From assembly GCA_021802555.1 (NCBI GenBank), contig JAJZRU010000026.1, positions 1 through 45,726 on the forward strand: a stretch of DNA of 45,726 bases, written 5' to 3'. Both the position numbers and the translations under genes were made by a program. The DNA comes from Pseudomonadota bacterium. GTDB taxonomy: Bacteria; Pseudomonadota; Gammaproteobacteria; Burkholderiales; Thiobacillaceae. Positions 31,635-42,680 of this stretch are shown here, one piece after another. How positions within the stretch are numbered: the first letter of the stretch is position 1; each line of letters starts with the position of its first letter. The notes under the pieces were generated by a model. It worked only from the letters and a program-made list of their open reading frames with translations, had not been told where the DNA came from and searched no databases.

Positions 31635-32020
31635 CGCCAGACGCTCCAGGGCGCGGGGCTGTGGCTGACGGCCACCATCACCAGATAGGCGAACACCGTC
31701 AGCGCCGCGAGTCCGCTCGCCGTGCGCTGCGTCTTGCTGCGCGCGCGCTTGAGGGCCAGGGTGCCGAACAGGATATAGGCCAGCAGGGCGAAGAATTTAG
31801 CGGTAAGCCAGGCGTCGACGAAAGGATACTGGCGGATCATCAAGGCCAGGCCGATGCCGCTGGCAAGCAGCAGGGTATCGTTGGCGTGCGGAATGATCTT
31901 CACCCAGCGCGCCTTGAGGCGCGGCGATTCTTGCAGCATCCAGGCGTAGCGCAGGAGAAACAAGGTCAGCGTGATGCCGACGGTGGCGATGTGTACGTCG
32001 CGGACGAGGGCGAAATCCAT
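31631..32020 (-). CDS. SirB2-family inner-membrane protein
   Basis: A 129-residue protein with about four transmembrane helices. The N-terminus MDFALVRDVHIATVGITLTL, then FLLRYAWMLQESPRLKARWVK and IIPHANDTLLLASGIGLALM match the SirB2 family. The family is widespread but its function is poorly known despite the name (regulator of invasion in Salmonella). The histidines in VHI and PHAND might bind a cofactor; this is speculation. ATG 32020 is chosen over one 24 nt upstream by family N-terminus. It overlaps the hemerythrin-like gene by 4 nt. Confidence 0.85.
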   Translation of the reverse strand: MDFALVRDVHIATVGITLTLFLLRYAWMLQESPRLKARWVKIIPHANDTLLLASGIGLALMIRQYPFVDAWLTAKFFALLAYILFGTLALKRARSKTQRTASGLAALTVFAYLVMVAVSHSPAPWSVWR

Positions 32021-32061
32021 GGCAGGCAGACGGTGCGTTGGCAAGCCGCCATTTTATGACT

Positions 32062-33309
32062 TTATCGCCCGCGCCGCCGCGCCGCCGCGCCGCTCTCCTC
32101 CGCCAGGCGCGTGCGTTCCCAGGAAGGCTGGTGGTGCACATAATCGACGATGCCCGCGACGATGGCCTCGGCGAGCTTTTCCTGGTAGGCGGGGTCGATC
32201 AGCTGCTTTTCCTCCACAGGGTTGGAAATGTAGGCCGTCTCCACCAGGATGGACGGGATGTCGGGCGACTTGAGCACGGCGAAGGCGGCCTGTTCGACGT
32301 GGGAATAGTGCAGCGGATTCATCTTGGCCACGGCGTCGAGCACGTCGTGCCCCAGTTTGAGGCTGTCGTTGATGGTGGCGGTCTGCGACAGATCGAACAA
32401 TGTGCGGCGCAGGTATTTGTCCCTGACGTTGACGTTGACGCCGCCCACCAGGTCGGAGGCGTTTTCGTTCTTGGCCAGCCAGCGCGCGGCCACCGAAGTG
32501 GCACCCTTTTCCGACAGGGCATACACCGAGGTGCCTTCGGCGATCACCCCGGGCGGCGCCGAATCGGCATGGATGGAGACGAACAGATCGGCATGCAGCT
32601 CCTGCGCGATTTTCACTCGCTCGCCCAGCGGAATGAAATAATCGCCGTTGCGGGTGAGATAGGCCTTTATGCCCGGCTGTTGGTCGAGCAGGGCCTTGAT
32701 GCGCTTGCCGATGGCAAGCGTCACCGTCTTCTCGTGCACGCCGTCGGGCCCCGTGGCGCCTGGATCCTCGCCGCCGTGGCCGGGATCCACCACGATGACG
32801 ACTTTGCGCTGCGGCGGCGCGGCCGGGCTTTGCAGCGCGCCCGGCTGGTCCTGGCCTTCGAGTATCTGCGCCGCGGAAAAGCGCTTGCCTTGAGCAGGAT
32901 AGAGATCAACGACCAGGCGGTCGCCGTATCCGCCCGTGGGCGGAAGGCTGAAGATCGAAGGCCGAATGGGCGCCTTGAGCGTGAGCACGACGCGCGTGAC
33001 GCCGGGGCGGTTCAAGCCCACGCGGATGGAAGAAACGAAGGGATCGTCCGCCTGCACCGCCGAGGGCAGCCCGTCGAGCACCGCGTTGGGCGCCACGTCG
33101 TGGAGATCGATCACCAAACGATCGGGGTTGGCAAGCTGGAAGTATTTGTACTCGATGGGTTGGCGGGATTCGATCGCGAGCCGGGTGTAGTCCGGCGACG
33201 GCCACAGCCTGACGGCACTGGGTTCCTGCGCGCGGGCCGGCAGGGCGAGCAGCCACAGGCAGGCGAGCCACCCGCTCCAGAAGGCTAGCGTGCGGAATTG
33301 TCGAGGCAA
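32062..33309 (-). CDS. amiC: N-acetylmuramoyl-L-alanine amidase AmiC
   Basis: A 415-residue periplasmic zinc amidase that splits septal peptidoglycan at cell separation. An N-terminal signal (FWSGWLACLWLLALPARA) leads to an AMIN domain (about 30-135) and an Amidase_3 domain with VVDPGHGGEDPGATG, the glutamate in HEKTVTLAIG and FVSIHADSA as zinc-site elements. No twin-arginine is seen, so export is probably Sec. The start is inferred as TTG at 33307-33309, where GAAAGG lies 8 nt upstream; it overlaps tsaE by 25 nt and no suitable ATG precedes the signal. Confidence 0.92.
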   Translation of the reverse strand: MPRQFRTLAFWSGWLACLWLLALPARAQEPSAVRLWPSPDYTRLAIESRQPIEYKYFQLANPDRLVIDLHDVAPNAVLDGLPSAVQADDPFVSSIRVGLNRPGVTRVVLTLKAPIRPSIFSLPPTGGYGDRLVVDLYPAQGKRFSAAQILEGQDQPGALQSPAAPPQRKVVIVVDPGHGGEDPGATGPDGVHEKTVTLAIGKRIKALLDQQPGIKAYLTRNGDYFIPLGERVKIAQELHADLFVSIHADSAPPGVIAEGTSVYALSEKGATSVAARWLAKNENASDLVGGVNVNVRDKYLRRTLFDLSQTATINDSLKLGHDVLDAVAKMNPLHYSHVEQAAFAVLKSPDIPSILVETAYISNPVEEKQLIDPAYQEKLAEAIVAGIVDYVHHQPSWERTRLAEESGAAARRRGR

Positions 33310-33758
33310 GCTTTCCCTTTCTCGTTCAAGGCCGCGATGCGCGCGCGGCGCGCATCGCCGGCCCATTCCAGCGAGATGCGCAAATCGGCCGGCGGCAAGC
33401 GCCCTTGACCTTTTTCGGGCCATTCCACGAGACGCAGGGTGTTGTCCCTCACGTCGTCGCGGAAGCCAGCATCCTCCCATTCTCTGGGATCATGCATTCT
33501 ATACAAATCATAATGATAGACGATAAATCCAGAAAGTGTATAAGGTTCTACCAGGGTGTAGGTCGGACTTTTCACCCGCCCGGCAAAACCCAGGGCGCGC
33601 AGCAGGCCGCGCACCAGCGTCGTCTTGCCCGCGCCCAGCCCGCCTTCCAGGTACACCGTCATGCCGGGCGCCAGACAATGGGCCAGGCGCGCGCCCAGCG
33701 CCAGCGTGGCCGCCTCGTCGGGCAGGTTGAGGATCAAGCTATCATCGGGGATATGCAT
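33285..33758 (-). CDS. tsaE: tRNA threonylcarbamoyladenosine biosynthesis ATPase TsaE
   Basis: A 157-residue P-loop ATPase needed with TsaB and TsaD to make t6A37 in ANN-decoding tRNAs. Walker A is LEGGLGAGKTTLVRG (near 38-52). KSPTYTLVEPY and VYHYDLYRMHDPREWEDAGF are family signatures. It heads a minus-strand run tsaE-amiC-SirB2-hemerythrin-mutL, resembling tsaE-amiB-mutL in E. coli with two genes inserted. The ATG is within the palindrome ATGCAT, 12 bp from the likely queG start. Confidence 0.96.
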   Translation of the reverse strand: MHIPDDSLILNLPDEAATLALGARLAHCLAPGMTVYLEGGLGAGKTTLVRGLLRALGFAGRVKSPTYTLVEPYTLSGFIVYHYDLYRMHDPREWEDAGFRDDVRDNTLRLVEWPEKGQGRLPPADLRISLEWAGDARRARIAALNEKGKACLDNSAR

Positions 33759-33770
33759 GGCTCAGAGGAC

Positions 33771-34838
33771 ATGGCGCGACTGGCACGGGATATCAAGGCC
33801 TGGGGCCGCGCCCTGGGCTTCGATGAGCTGGGCATCGCCGGCATCGATCTGACGGAAGCGGAAACGCGGCTGCTCGAATGGCTGGGCCAGGGCTTTCATG
33901 GCGACATGGATTATATGGCGCGCCACGGCAGCAAGCGCAGCCGCCCCGGGGATCTCGTGCCGGGCACTCTGTGCGTCATCAGCGCGCGCATGAACTACTG
34001 GCCGCGCGCGCAGCCGGCCCAGGCGGTGCTGGACGATGCGCATTTGGCCTACGTCTCGCGCTACGCCCTCGGGCGCGATTATCACAAGGTCCTGCGCAGC
34101 CGTTTGCAGATGCTTGCGCAACGCATCGGCGAAATCGCCCCGCATGGCTACCGCGTCTTCACCGACAGCGCCCCGGTCCTGGAAGTGGCGCTTGCGCACA
34201 AAGCCGGCCTGGGCTGGCGCGGCAAGCACACCCTGCTGCTCGCGCGCCGGATGGGCTCGTATTTTTTTCTCGGCGAGATCTACACCACCCTGCCGCTGCC
34301 GCCGGACGCGGCGCAGAACGCGCACTGCGGCACGTGCAGGCGCTGCCTCGACGTCTGCCCGACCGGGGCCATCATCGCGCCTTACAAGCTGGACGCGCGG
34401 CGCTGCATTTCCTATCTCACCATCGAACTGAAGGGCAGCATCCCTGTGGCCCTGCGGCCGCTCATGGGCAACCGCATCTACGGCTGCGACGACTGCCAGC
34501 TCGTGTGCCCCTGGAACCAGTTCGCCCGCCCCACGCCGCTGGAGGATTTCTCGCCGCGCCATGGCCTGGACGGCGCCCAGCTGGCAGAGCTTTTCGCCTG
34601 GAGCGAGTCCGATTTCGAGTCGCGCCTGGCCGGCTCGCCCATCCGCCGCATCGGCTGGGAGCGCTGGCTGCGCAACATTGCCGTGGCGCTGGGCAATGCA
34701 CCCGCCTCGGCCGAGGTGCTCAACGCTCTGGGCCAACGCCGCGGCCATGCCTCGGCCCTGGTGCGCGAGCATGTAGAATGGGCTTTGGCCCAACACGCCA
34801 ACAAGCAAGAACACGTCGAACCCAACGCCCACCCATGA
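33771..34838 (+). CDS. queG: epoxyqueuosine reductase QueG
   Basis: A 355-residue cobalamin- and iron-sulfur-dependent enzyme that reduces epoxyqueuosine to queuosine in tRNA. Two ferredoxin-type clusters are visible: CGTCRRCLDVCPTGAI and CDDCQLVCPWN. RYALGRDYHKVLRSRL and FTDSAPVLEVALAHKAGLGW (in part) belong to the catalytic domain. I chose ATG 33771 because AGAGGA lies just upstream; an earlier in-frame ATG at 33753 sits in ATGCAT, which also holds the divergent tsaE start. murI overlaps its stop by 4 nt. Confidence 0.95.
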   Translation: MARLARDIKAWGRALGFDELGIAGIDLTEAETRLLEWLGQGFHGDMDYMARHGSKRSRPGDLVPGTLCVISARMNYWPRAQPAQAVLDDAHLAYVSRYALGRDYHKVLRSRLQMLAQRIGEIAPHGYRVFTDSAPVLEVALAHKAGLGWRGKHTLLLARRMGSYFFLGEIYTTLPLPPDAAQNAHCGTCRRCLDVCPTGAIIAPYKLDARRCISYLTIELKGSIPVALRPLMGNRIYGCDDCQLVCPWNQFARPTPLEDFSPRHGLDGAQLAELFAWSESDFESRLAGSPIRRIGWERWLRNIAVALGNAPASAEVLNALGQRRGHASALVREHVEWALAQHANKQEHVEPNAHP

Positions 34839-35626
34839 ACAACACCAGCCCCATTGGCGTATTCGACTCCGGCATCGGCGGCCTCACCGTGGTGCGCGCT
34901 CTCATGGAGCGCCTGCCGTTCGAAAACCTGGTCTATTTCGGCGACACCGCGCGCGTGCCCTACGGCGTGAAATCGGTGGAAACCATCGCCCACTACACCA
35001 CCCAGATCGCGCAGTTTCTCCTGGAGAAGAACGTCAAGCTGCTCATCATCGCCTGCAACACCATGGCGGCCGTGGCGGCGCAGTCGGTGCGCGACCTCTC
35101 GCCCGTGCCGGTGCTGGACGTGATCGATGCCGGCGCGCTGGCGGCGCGGCCGGGGCGGCGCGTGGGCGTCATCGGCACACCCACCACCATCAACAGCAAT
35201 GCCTATGCGCGAGCCATCCACGAATACGAAGCGGACATCCGCATCCACTCCCAGGCCTGCGCCCTGTTCGTGCCGCTGGTGGAGGAAGGCTGGCTGGATC
35301 ATGAGGTGACGCGCCTTACCGCGCGCGAATATCTGAAGCCCCTGCTGGCGGAGAAGATCGACACCCTGGTGCTGGGCTGCACCCACTACCCCCTGCTCAA
35401 GCCGCTGCTGCAGGACGTCGCCGGCCCCGGCGTCGCCCTGGTGGATTCGGCCGAGGCCATGGCGCAGCAGGCCGCCCGCCTGCTGCACGAACGCGGCCTG
35501 GAAAACCCGGGTGCAGGGCCGCCGCGCTGCGAGTACTACGTCACCGATGTGCCCCTGCGCTTCCAGACCATAGGCGAACGCTTCCTCGGCCGCGCGCTGC
35601 ATCCCGTGCACCTGGTCAAGTGGTGA
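34835..35626 (+). CDS. murI: glutamate racemase
   Basis: A 263-residue cofactor-independent racemase supplying D-glutamate for peptidoglycan. IGVFDSGIGGLTVVRAL (7-23) is the conserved N-terminus. The two catalytic cysteines are C74 (IIACNTMAA) and C182 (LVLGCTHYPLL). The ATG overlaps the queG stop (ATGA), so it depends on queG translation. About 118 bp separate it from the next gene, with nothing recognisable in them. Confidence 0.97.
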   Translation: MNNTSPIGVFDSGIGGLTVVRALMERLPFENLVYFGDTARVPYGVKSVETIAHYTTQIAQFLLEKNVKLLIIACNTMAAVAAQSVRDLSPVPVLDVIDAGALAARPGRRVGVIGTPTTINSNAYARAIHEYEADIRIHSQACALFVPLVEEGWLDHEVTRLTAREYLKPLLAEKIDTLVLGCTHYPLLKPLLQDVAGPGVALVDSAEAMAQQAARLLHERGLENPGAGPPRCEYYVTDVPLRFQTIGERFLGRALHPVHLVKW

Positions 35627-35744
35627 GGAATGCGCGCGCGCTGAATTTTTCCACGGCTGCGGGAGGCCATACGGCGCCTGCTGCCGATACAGGATCAGTT
35701 GTGAGACACCGCCACCCTGCCCGCCGCGCCCGCGCCGCTCGAAC

Positions 35745-37004
35745 ATGCCGGCCCTGACCAATCTGCCGCCGCTCCTGCTCTCCTTTTTCGCCGCCCTGCT
35801 GGCCGCGTTCGTGCTGGGGCTGGAACTGCATAATTATCGGCGCTCGCAGCAAAACGGCCTCGGCTTCGGCACCACGCGCACCCTCACCCTCATGGCCATG
35901 GCCGGCTTCGTGCTGTTCCAGCAAGCCGGCTGGGACGGCTATTTCGCGGGCCTGGCGCTCATCGGCCTGTGGCTCACGCTCGACTACTGGCGCCAGCTCA
36001 AGGCCGGCCAAGAGAGCCTGCTGCCTTATCTCGTCGCCCTGCTGGCCACGCTGCTGGGCCCGCTCGCCCTCCTGGCGCCACCGTGGTTCATGGCGCTGTA
36101 CGTGGTGGTGGTGCTGCTGATGCTGGGCGCGCAGCCCGACATCCGCCGCTTCTCCGACACCTTCCGCACGGGCGAGGCCGTCACCCTCGCCAAGTTCCTG
36201 CTCATGGCCGGGCTGGTGCTGCCGCTGCTGCCCAAGGACCGCATCGCCGCCTTCGTGCCGGTGACCTGGTACCAGGTCTGGTTTGCGGTCATCGTGGTAT
36301 CCGGCATCTCCTACGCCGGCTATCTGGTGCAGACTTATTTCCTGCCGCGCGGCGGCCTGCTCATCACCGGGCTGTCCGGCGGCCTCTACTCCAGCACCGC
36401 CGCGACCGTGGTGCTGGCGCGGCGCGCACGCGAGCTGCCGGCCGATGACCGCCTCATCGGCCCCGCCATCGTGCTGGCCACGGCCATGATGTACCTGCGC
36501 CTCTGGGCCCTGGTATTCATCCTCGGCCACCATGCCGCGGCCTGGCAGCTTGCCGCACCCTTTGCCGTGCTGGTGCTGCTTACCTTGCTGTTCGCCTGGT
36601 GGCAGGCGCGCCGCCTGGGCACGCGCAGCGGTGCGGCGCCCGAGCCGCCTCCCAGCCATCCGCTGGAATTCTCCACCGCCTTGCTGTTCGCCCTGCTGTT
36701 CGTCGTCTTCGCTCTGCTCACCAGCCAGGTGGTGACGCGCTACGGCAGCGCCGGCCTGCACGCACTGGCCTTCATCGTCGGCTTCACCGATATCGACCCC
36801 TTCGTGCTCTCCCTGCTGGCCGGCAAATATCCCGTGAGTGAAAGCGCCATCGTCGGCGCCGTGCTGGTGGCAAGCGGCAGCAACAACCTGCTCAAGGCGG
36901 CCTATGCCGTAGGTTTGGCGCGGCGCCGCAACGTCGGGCCGGCGGCGCTTTGGCTGACGGCGACCTGTGCGGCTTCGCTGCTCTACGTCGGGTGGCGGGG
37001 ATGA
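35745..37004 (+). CDS. MgtC/SapB and DUF4010 membrane protein
   Basis: A 419-residue polytopic inner-membrane protein with about 12 hydrophobic segments. The N-terminal part (SFFAALLAAFVLGLELH, then FGTTRTLTLMAMAGFVL) is MgtC/SapB-like. The C-terminal part (FSTALLFALLFVVFALLTSQ; GLHALAFIVGFTDIDPFVLS) is the DUF4010 domain. Transport activity is unproven for this family, though a magnesium or other ion role is often suggested. It overlaps the potassium channel gene by 4 nt, which suggests a joint role in cation balance. Confidence 0.9.
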   Translation: MPALTNLPPLLLSFFAALLAAFVLGLELHNYRRSQQNGLGFGTTRTLTLMAMAGFVLFQQAGWDGYFAGLALIGLWLTLDYWRQLKAGQESLLPYLVALLATLLGPLALLAPPWFMALYVVVVLLMLGAQPDIRRFSDTFRTGEAVTLAKFLLMAGLVLPLLPKDRIAAFVPVTWYQVWFAVIVVSGISYAGYLVQTYFLPRGGLLITGLSGGLYSSTAATVVLARRARELPADDRLIGPAIVLATAMMYLRLWALVFILGHHAAAWQLAAPFAVLVLLTLLFAWWQARRLGTRSGAAPEPPPSHPLEFSTALLFALLFVVFALLTSQVVTRYGSAGLHALAFIVGFTDIDPFVLSLLAGKYPVSESAIVGAVLVASGSNNLLKAAYAVGLARRRNVGPAALWLTATCAASLLYVGWRG

Positions 37005-38143
37005 GGCCATACGCACTGGCGGCCCAGCTGCGCCGCCTGGCCCGACCCCATCTGCTGCTGGGCCTGGCGGTCACCGCCCTGGGCGCGTTCCACCTCGCGA
37101 CGGGGCTGGGCAAGCTTCCGCTCGGGCTGCCCTGGGCGCATCTCGGGCAGTCGCCTGCCCAGCTGCTGGCCTCGGTGGGCAGCGGCGCGCAGACGCTGTT
37201 GGGGGCAGCCTTGCTGCTGCTGGGTCTGGGCCTGCTGACGCGCGCCCGCTCGGCCTGGGTCTTCAGCGTCTTGCTGCTGGCGGCCGCCATCGCCGCCCAG
37301 ACGTGGCACCGCCATTGGCCCGACGTCGGCCTGCACGCGCTGCTGCTGGGCGCGCTGCTGCTGTGGCGGCGCGATTTCCGCCGCCTGAGCCTGCTGAGCG
37401 CCTACCTCCTCTCCCTGGGCGGCATCCTCAGCGTGCTGCTGTACGGCACCCTGGGCACCTATCTGCTGGGAAGCGGCTTCCATCCCGCCATCACCGATCT
37501 GCCCACGGCGCTGTATTTCACCTTCATCACGCTTTCCACCGTGGGCTACGGCGACATCGTGCCCGTCACGCTCGATGCGCGCCTGTTCGTCATGTCGCTA
37601 ATCCTCGCGGGCTTGAGCATCTTCGCCTCGGCCATCATTTCCACCTTCGGCCCCGCGCTGGCGCGCCAGGTCGGCCGGCTTTTCGATGTGAAGGGAAATC
37701 CCATGCAGCTGCGCAACCATGTCATCCTCGTCGGCAGCGGCCCCATGGCGCGGAACATCGCGCGTGAACTCGCCGCGCGCAAGACCGATTTCGTGCAGAT
37801 CGTGGCAGGCGGCACGCCCGACAACGAAGCGCCCTGGCCGGTGGTCAAGGGCGACGCCAGCGAGGACGAGGTGCTGGTCGCCGCCGGCATCCGCCACGCC
37901 CGTCTGCTCGTCGCCGCGCGCGAGGACGACGGCGAGAACGCCTTCATCTCCCTGGCGACCAAGGCGATCAACCCAGCCATCCGCGTGCTTGCCGTGGCCA
38001 GCTCCGCGCACGCCATCCACCGCCTCAAGCTCGCCCATGCGGACGTGGTGTTCGCACCGGTGGCGGTGGGCGCGCGCATCCTGGCCAATCTCGTGGAGGG
38101 CGACAGCATCCCCAAAGAGTTCCACGATCTGCTGGAGAGCTGA
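37001..38143 (+). CDS. potassium channel with RCK/TrkA-N domain
   Basis: A 380-residue channel subunit. Several N-terminal hydrophobic helices (about 15-150) precede a pore loop with the selectivity filter TVGYGD (180-185), an inner helix LFVMSLILAGLSIFASAII, and a cytosolic NAD-binding RCK domain (about 230-380) starting HVILVGSGPMARNIARELA. The glycine-rich motif GSGPMA differs from the canonical GxGxxG, so nucleotide binding may be altered. The start overlaps the MgtC-like gene stop (ATGA). Confidence 0.92.
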   Translation: MRPYALAAQLRRLARPHLLLGLAVTALGAFHLATGLGKLPLGLPWAHLGQSPAQLLASVGSGAQTLLGAALLLLGLGLLTRARSAWVFSVLLLAAAIAAQTWHRHWPDVGLHALLLGALLLWRRDFRRLSLLSAYLLSLGGILSVLLYGTLGTYLLGSGFHPAITDLPTALYFTFITLSTVGYGDIVPVTLDARLFVMSLILAGLSIFASAIISTFGPALARQVGRLFDVKGNPMQLRNHVILVGSGPMARNIARELAARKTDFVQIVAGGTPDNEAPWPVVKGDASEDEVLVAAGIRHARLLVAAREDDGENAFISLATKAINPAIRVLAVASSAHAIHRLKLAHADVVFAPVAVGARILANLVEGDSIPKEFHDLLES

Positions 38144-38154
38144 ACGGGAAAGCG

Positions 38155-38167
38155 TGCTAAGTTAGCA
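38155..38167. repeat. small palindrome after the channel gene
   Basis: TGCTAA-G-TTAGCA is a perfect 6-bp inverted repeat 11 bp after the channel stop codon. It is too short and lacks a T-tract, so it may be an operator or nothing. Confidence 0.2.
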
Positions 38168-38217
38168 GCGGAGCCGCCTTCCCACAGTCAAGAACCAACA
38201 AGAATGCGAGGTACGCC

Positions 38218-38459
38218 ATGCGCTTGATTCGGTTGCTCTTTGCTCTGGCCCCCACCCTCTGCCTGTTCGCCACCCCTGCCAGCGCCCAGACCGAAGTTTC
38301 GCTGCTCATTATCAGTTCGGCTCCGCGCTGGCCGCCGGCTACCGTTTCGCCGGCGGCGGCGATCTGGCGCTGCAAGCCGAGCATGTGTCCAACGCCGGGA
38401 TCGAGGAGCCCAATCCCGGCATCAGCTTCCTGCAGCTGCGCTACCAGCGCTGGTTCTGA
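38218..38459 (+). pseudogene. pagL-like lipid A deacylase relic
   Basis: The start encodes a good signal peptide (MRLIRLLFALAPTLCLFATP, then ASAQ). After about 29 codons the frame must shift by +1 to continue as AHYQFGSALAAGYRFAGGGD and then AEHVSNAGIEEPNPGIS, ending LQLRYQRWF with a terminal aromatic typical of outer-membrane barrels. The H-x-S-N-A-G pattern matches the active-site region of PagL (lipid A 3-O-deacylase). Most of the barrel between the two parts is missing, so a deletion plus frameshift has destroyed the gene. The AGCGCC-CAG cleavage region appears intact. Confidence 0.65.
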
Positions 38460-38477
38460 TATCCGCGCACGGCGCGC

Positions 38478-39332
38478 TCAGTCGAACACCACGGTCTTGT
38501 TGGCATACACCAGCACACGGTTGTCGAGGTGCCACTTCACGGCGCGCGAGAGCACGATTTTCTCCAGGTCCGCGCCCTTGTGGATGAGATCGTCCAGGGT
38601 GTCGCGATGCGAAATGCGCGCCACGTCCTGCTCGATGATGGGACCGTCGTCCAGGGTTTCCGTGACGTAGTGCGAGGTCGCGCCGATGAGCTTGACGCCG
38701 CGCTCGAAGGCGCGGTGGTAGGGCTTGGCGCCGTGGAAGGCCGGCAGGAAAGAATGGTGGATGTTGATGATGCGCTGCGGAAAGTGCGCGATGAAGCGCG
38801 GCGACAGCACCTGCATGTAGCGCGCCAGGACGACGAAATCCACCTTGCGGTCGTGCAGGATGGCAAGCTGCATCCTTTCCGCCTCTTCCTTGGCATCGCG
38901 GCTTACCGGAACATGCTGATAAGGCAGCCGATAGGTTTCCGCCAGCCAGCGCGTATCCTCGTGGTTGCTGAGGATGATGGGAATTTCGCAATGCAGCTCG
39001 CCGCTCTGGTAGCGGTACAGCAGATCCGCCAGGCAATGGTCGAATTTGGAGACGAACACCGCCATGCGCGGCTTGTGGGCCGCCTCGGCGAGGCGCCAGG
39101 TCATGCGGTACTGCGCGGCGAGGGGCGCGAAGGCCGCCGGAAAATCGGCGAGCGGCAGCGCAAAACCGTGCAGATCCCATTCCACGCGCATGAGGAAGAG
39201 CTTGAGTTCGCCGTCCTGGTGCTGGTCGGCATGCAGGATGTTTGCATTGTGCGCAAGCAGGAAATTGGCGATGGCAGCCACCAGTCCGCGCTGATCGGGA
39301 CAGGACAGCAGCAGTACCGCGGTGTTTTTCAT
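38478..39332 (-). CDS. purU: formyltetrahydrofolate deformylase
   Basis: A 284-residue enzyme that hydrolyses 10-formyl-THF to formate and THF, balancing one-carbon pools. An N-terminal ACT domain (LLLSCPDQRGLVAAIANFLL, about 5-85) is followed by a formyltransferase fold with the conserved N190-I-H192 in INIHHSFLPAFHG and D228 in VTETLDDGPIIEQD. Length is typical. It is convergent with the pagL relic and divergent from nrdA, from which 441 bp separate it. Confidence 0.97.
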   Translation of the reverse strand: MKNTAVLLLSCPDQRGLVAAIANFLLAHNANILHADQHQDGELKLFLMRVEWDLHGFALPLADFPAAFAPLAAQYRMTWRLAEAAHKPRMAVFVSKFDHCLADLLYRYQSGELHCEIPIILSNHEDTRWLAETYRLPYQHVPVSRDAKEEAERMQLAILHDRKVDFVVLARYMQVLSPRFIAHFPQRIINIHHSFLPAFHGAKPYHRAFERGVKLIGATSHYVTETLDDGPIIEQDVARISHRDTLDDLIHKGADLEKIVLSRAVKWHLDNRVLVYANKTVVFD

Positions 39333-39630
39333 GGCTGTTTTGCTCCGTGGAACCCGAATGATAGCCGCTAACGGACATGGCGCGTCGCCGCCGCGGAGCG
39401 CGGTCTGCGGAAGGCCGGCGCCACTCGATACACAGCGCCGGGCAAATAAGAAAATCAGCGTTTACCAAAGAAACCGCACGGGCCGGCCTCGGCGCGAACT
39501 TTCCGCGCGCAGGCCGCATGAATGCGTGCCTCTGCCGAAATTTTACGCAGCGGCACGGCGCAATCGCTTGCCCCGGCTTGGCCTCGCAAAAAACGCCGCC
39601 GGGAGCACGAAATTTTTTCGCAAAAGTCAG
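39333..39630. other. purU-nrdA intergenic, left part
   Basis: No gene is supported. The purU promoter should lie at the left edge. CGAAA-TTT-TTTCG at 39608-39620 is a short inverted repeat just before the nrdA promoter. The rest shows only unremarkable GC-rich sequence. Confidence 0.3.
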
Positions 39631-39658
39631 TTGACAGTCCGGCCACCCCCACTAGAAT
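39631..39658 (+). promoter_or_regulatory. nrdA promoter
   Basis: A perfect TTGACA -35 (39631-39636) and a TAGAAT -10 (39653-39658) are 16 bp apart. Transcription would begin near 39665, giving a leader of about 110 nt. The -10 lies within the first NrdR-like box, so bound NrdR would block RNA polymerase directly. Confidence 0.7.
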
Positions 39659-39695
39659 TTGTACACGGCTACCCGCAAACCACTAGATATTGTTG
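39649..39695 (+). promoter_or_regulatory. tandem NrdR boxes
   Basis: Two 16-bp sites share CCACTAGA: box 1 at 39649-39664 (CCACTAGAATTTGTAC) and box 2 at 39680-39695 (CCACTAGATATTGTTG). Box 2 fits the NrdR consensus ACACWATATATWGTGT at 12 of 16 positions and box 1 at 10. They are 31 bp apart start to start, the three-helical-turn spacing known for NrdR pairs. NrdR is the ATP/dATP-sensing repressor of ribonucleotide reductase genes. Confidence 0.78.
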
Positions 39696-39702
39696 GCAAC
39701 CC

Positions 39703-39711
39703 TGTGGATAA
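39703..39711 (-). promoter_or_regulatory. DnaA box in the nrdA leader
   Basis: TGTGGATAA is the exact complement of the consensus DnaA box TTATCCACA. It lies downstream of the promoter and second NrdR box. DnaA controls nrdAB in E. coli, so a similar link to replication is plausible, but a single 9-mer can occur by chance. Confidence 0.5.
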
Positions 39712-39773
39712 GCCCTGAAAAATCTTTGGATCATTTCGTGCCCCTGCCAGCGCGGCCACCAAGAGGAGAGGAT

Positions 39774-42632
<2,859 letters not shown>

Positions 42633-42680
42633 GGGTGGGTTTGGTGATGAAGCGCGTGTGCGTTCATTCGGGCGGGAGTT

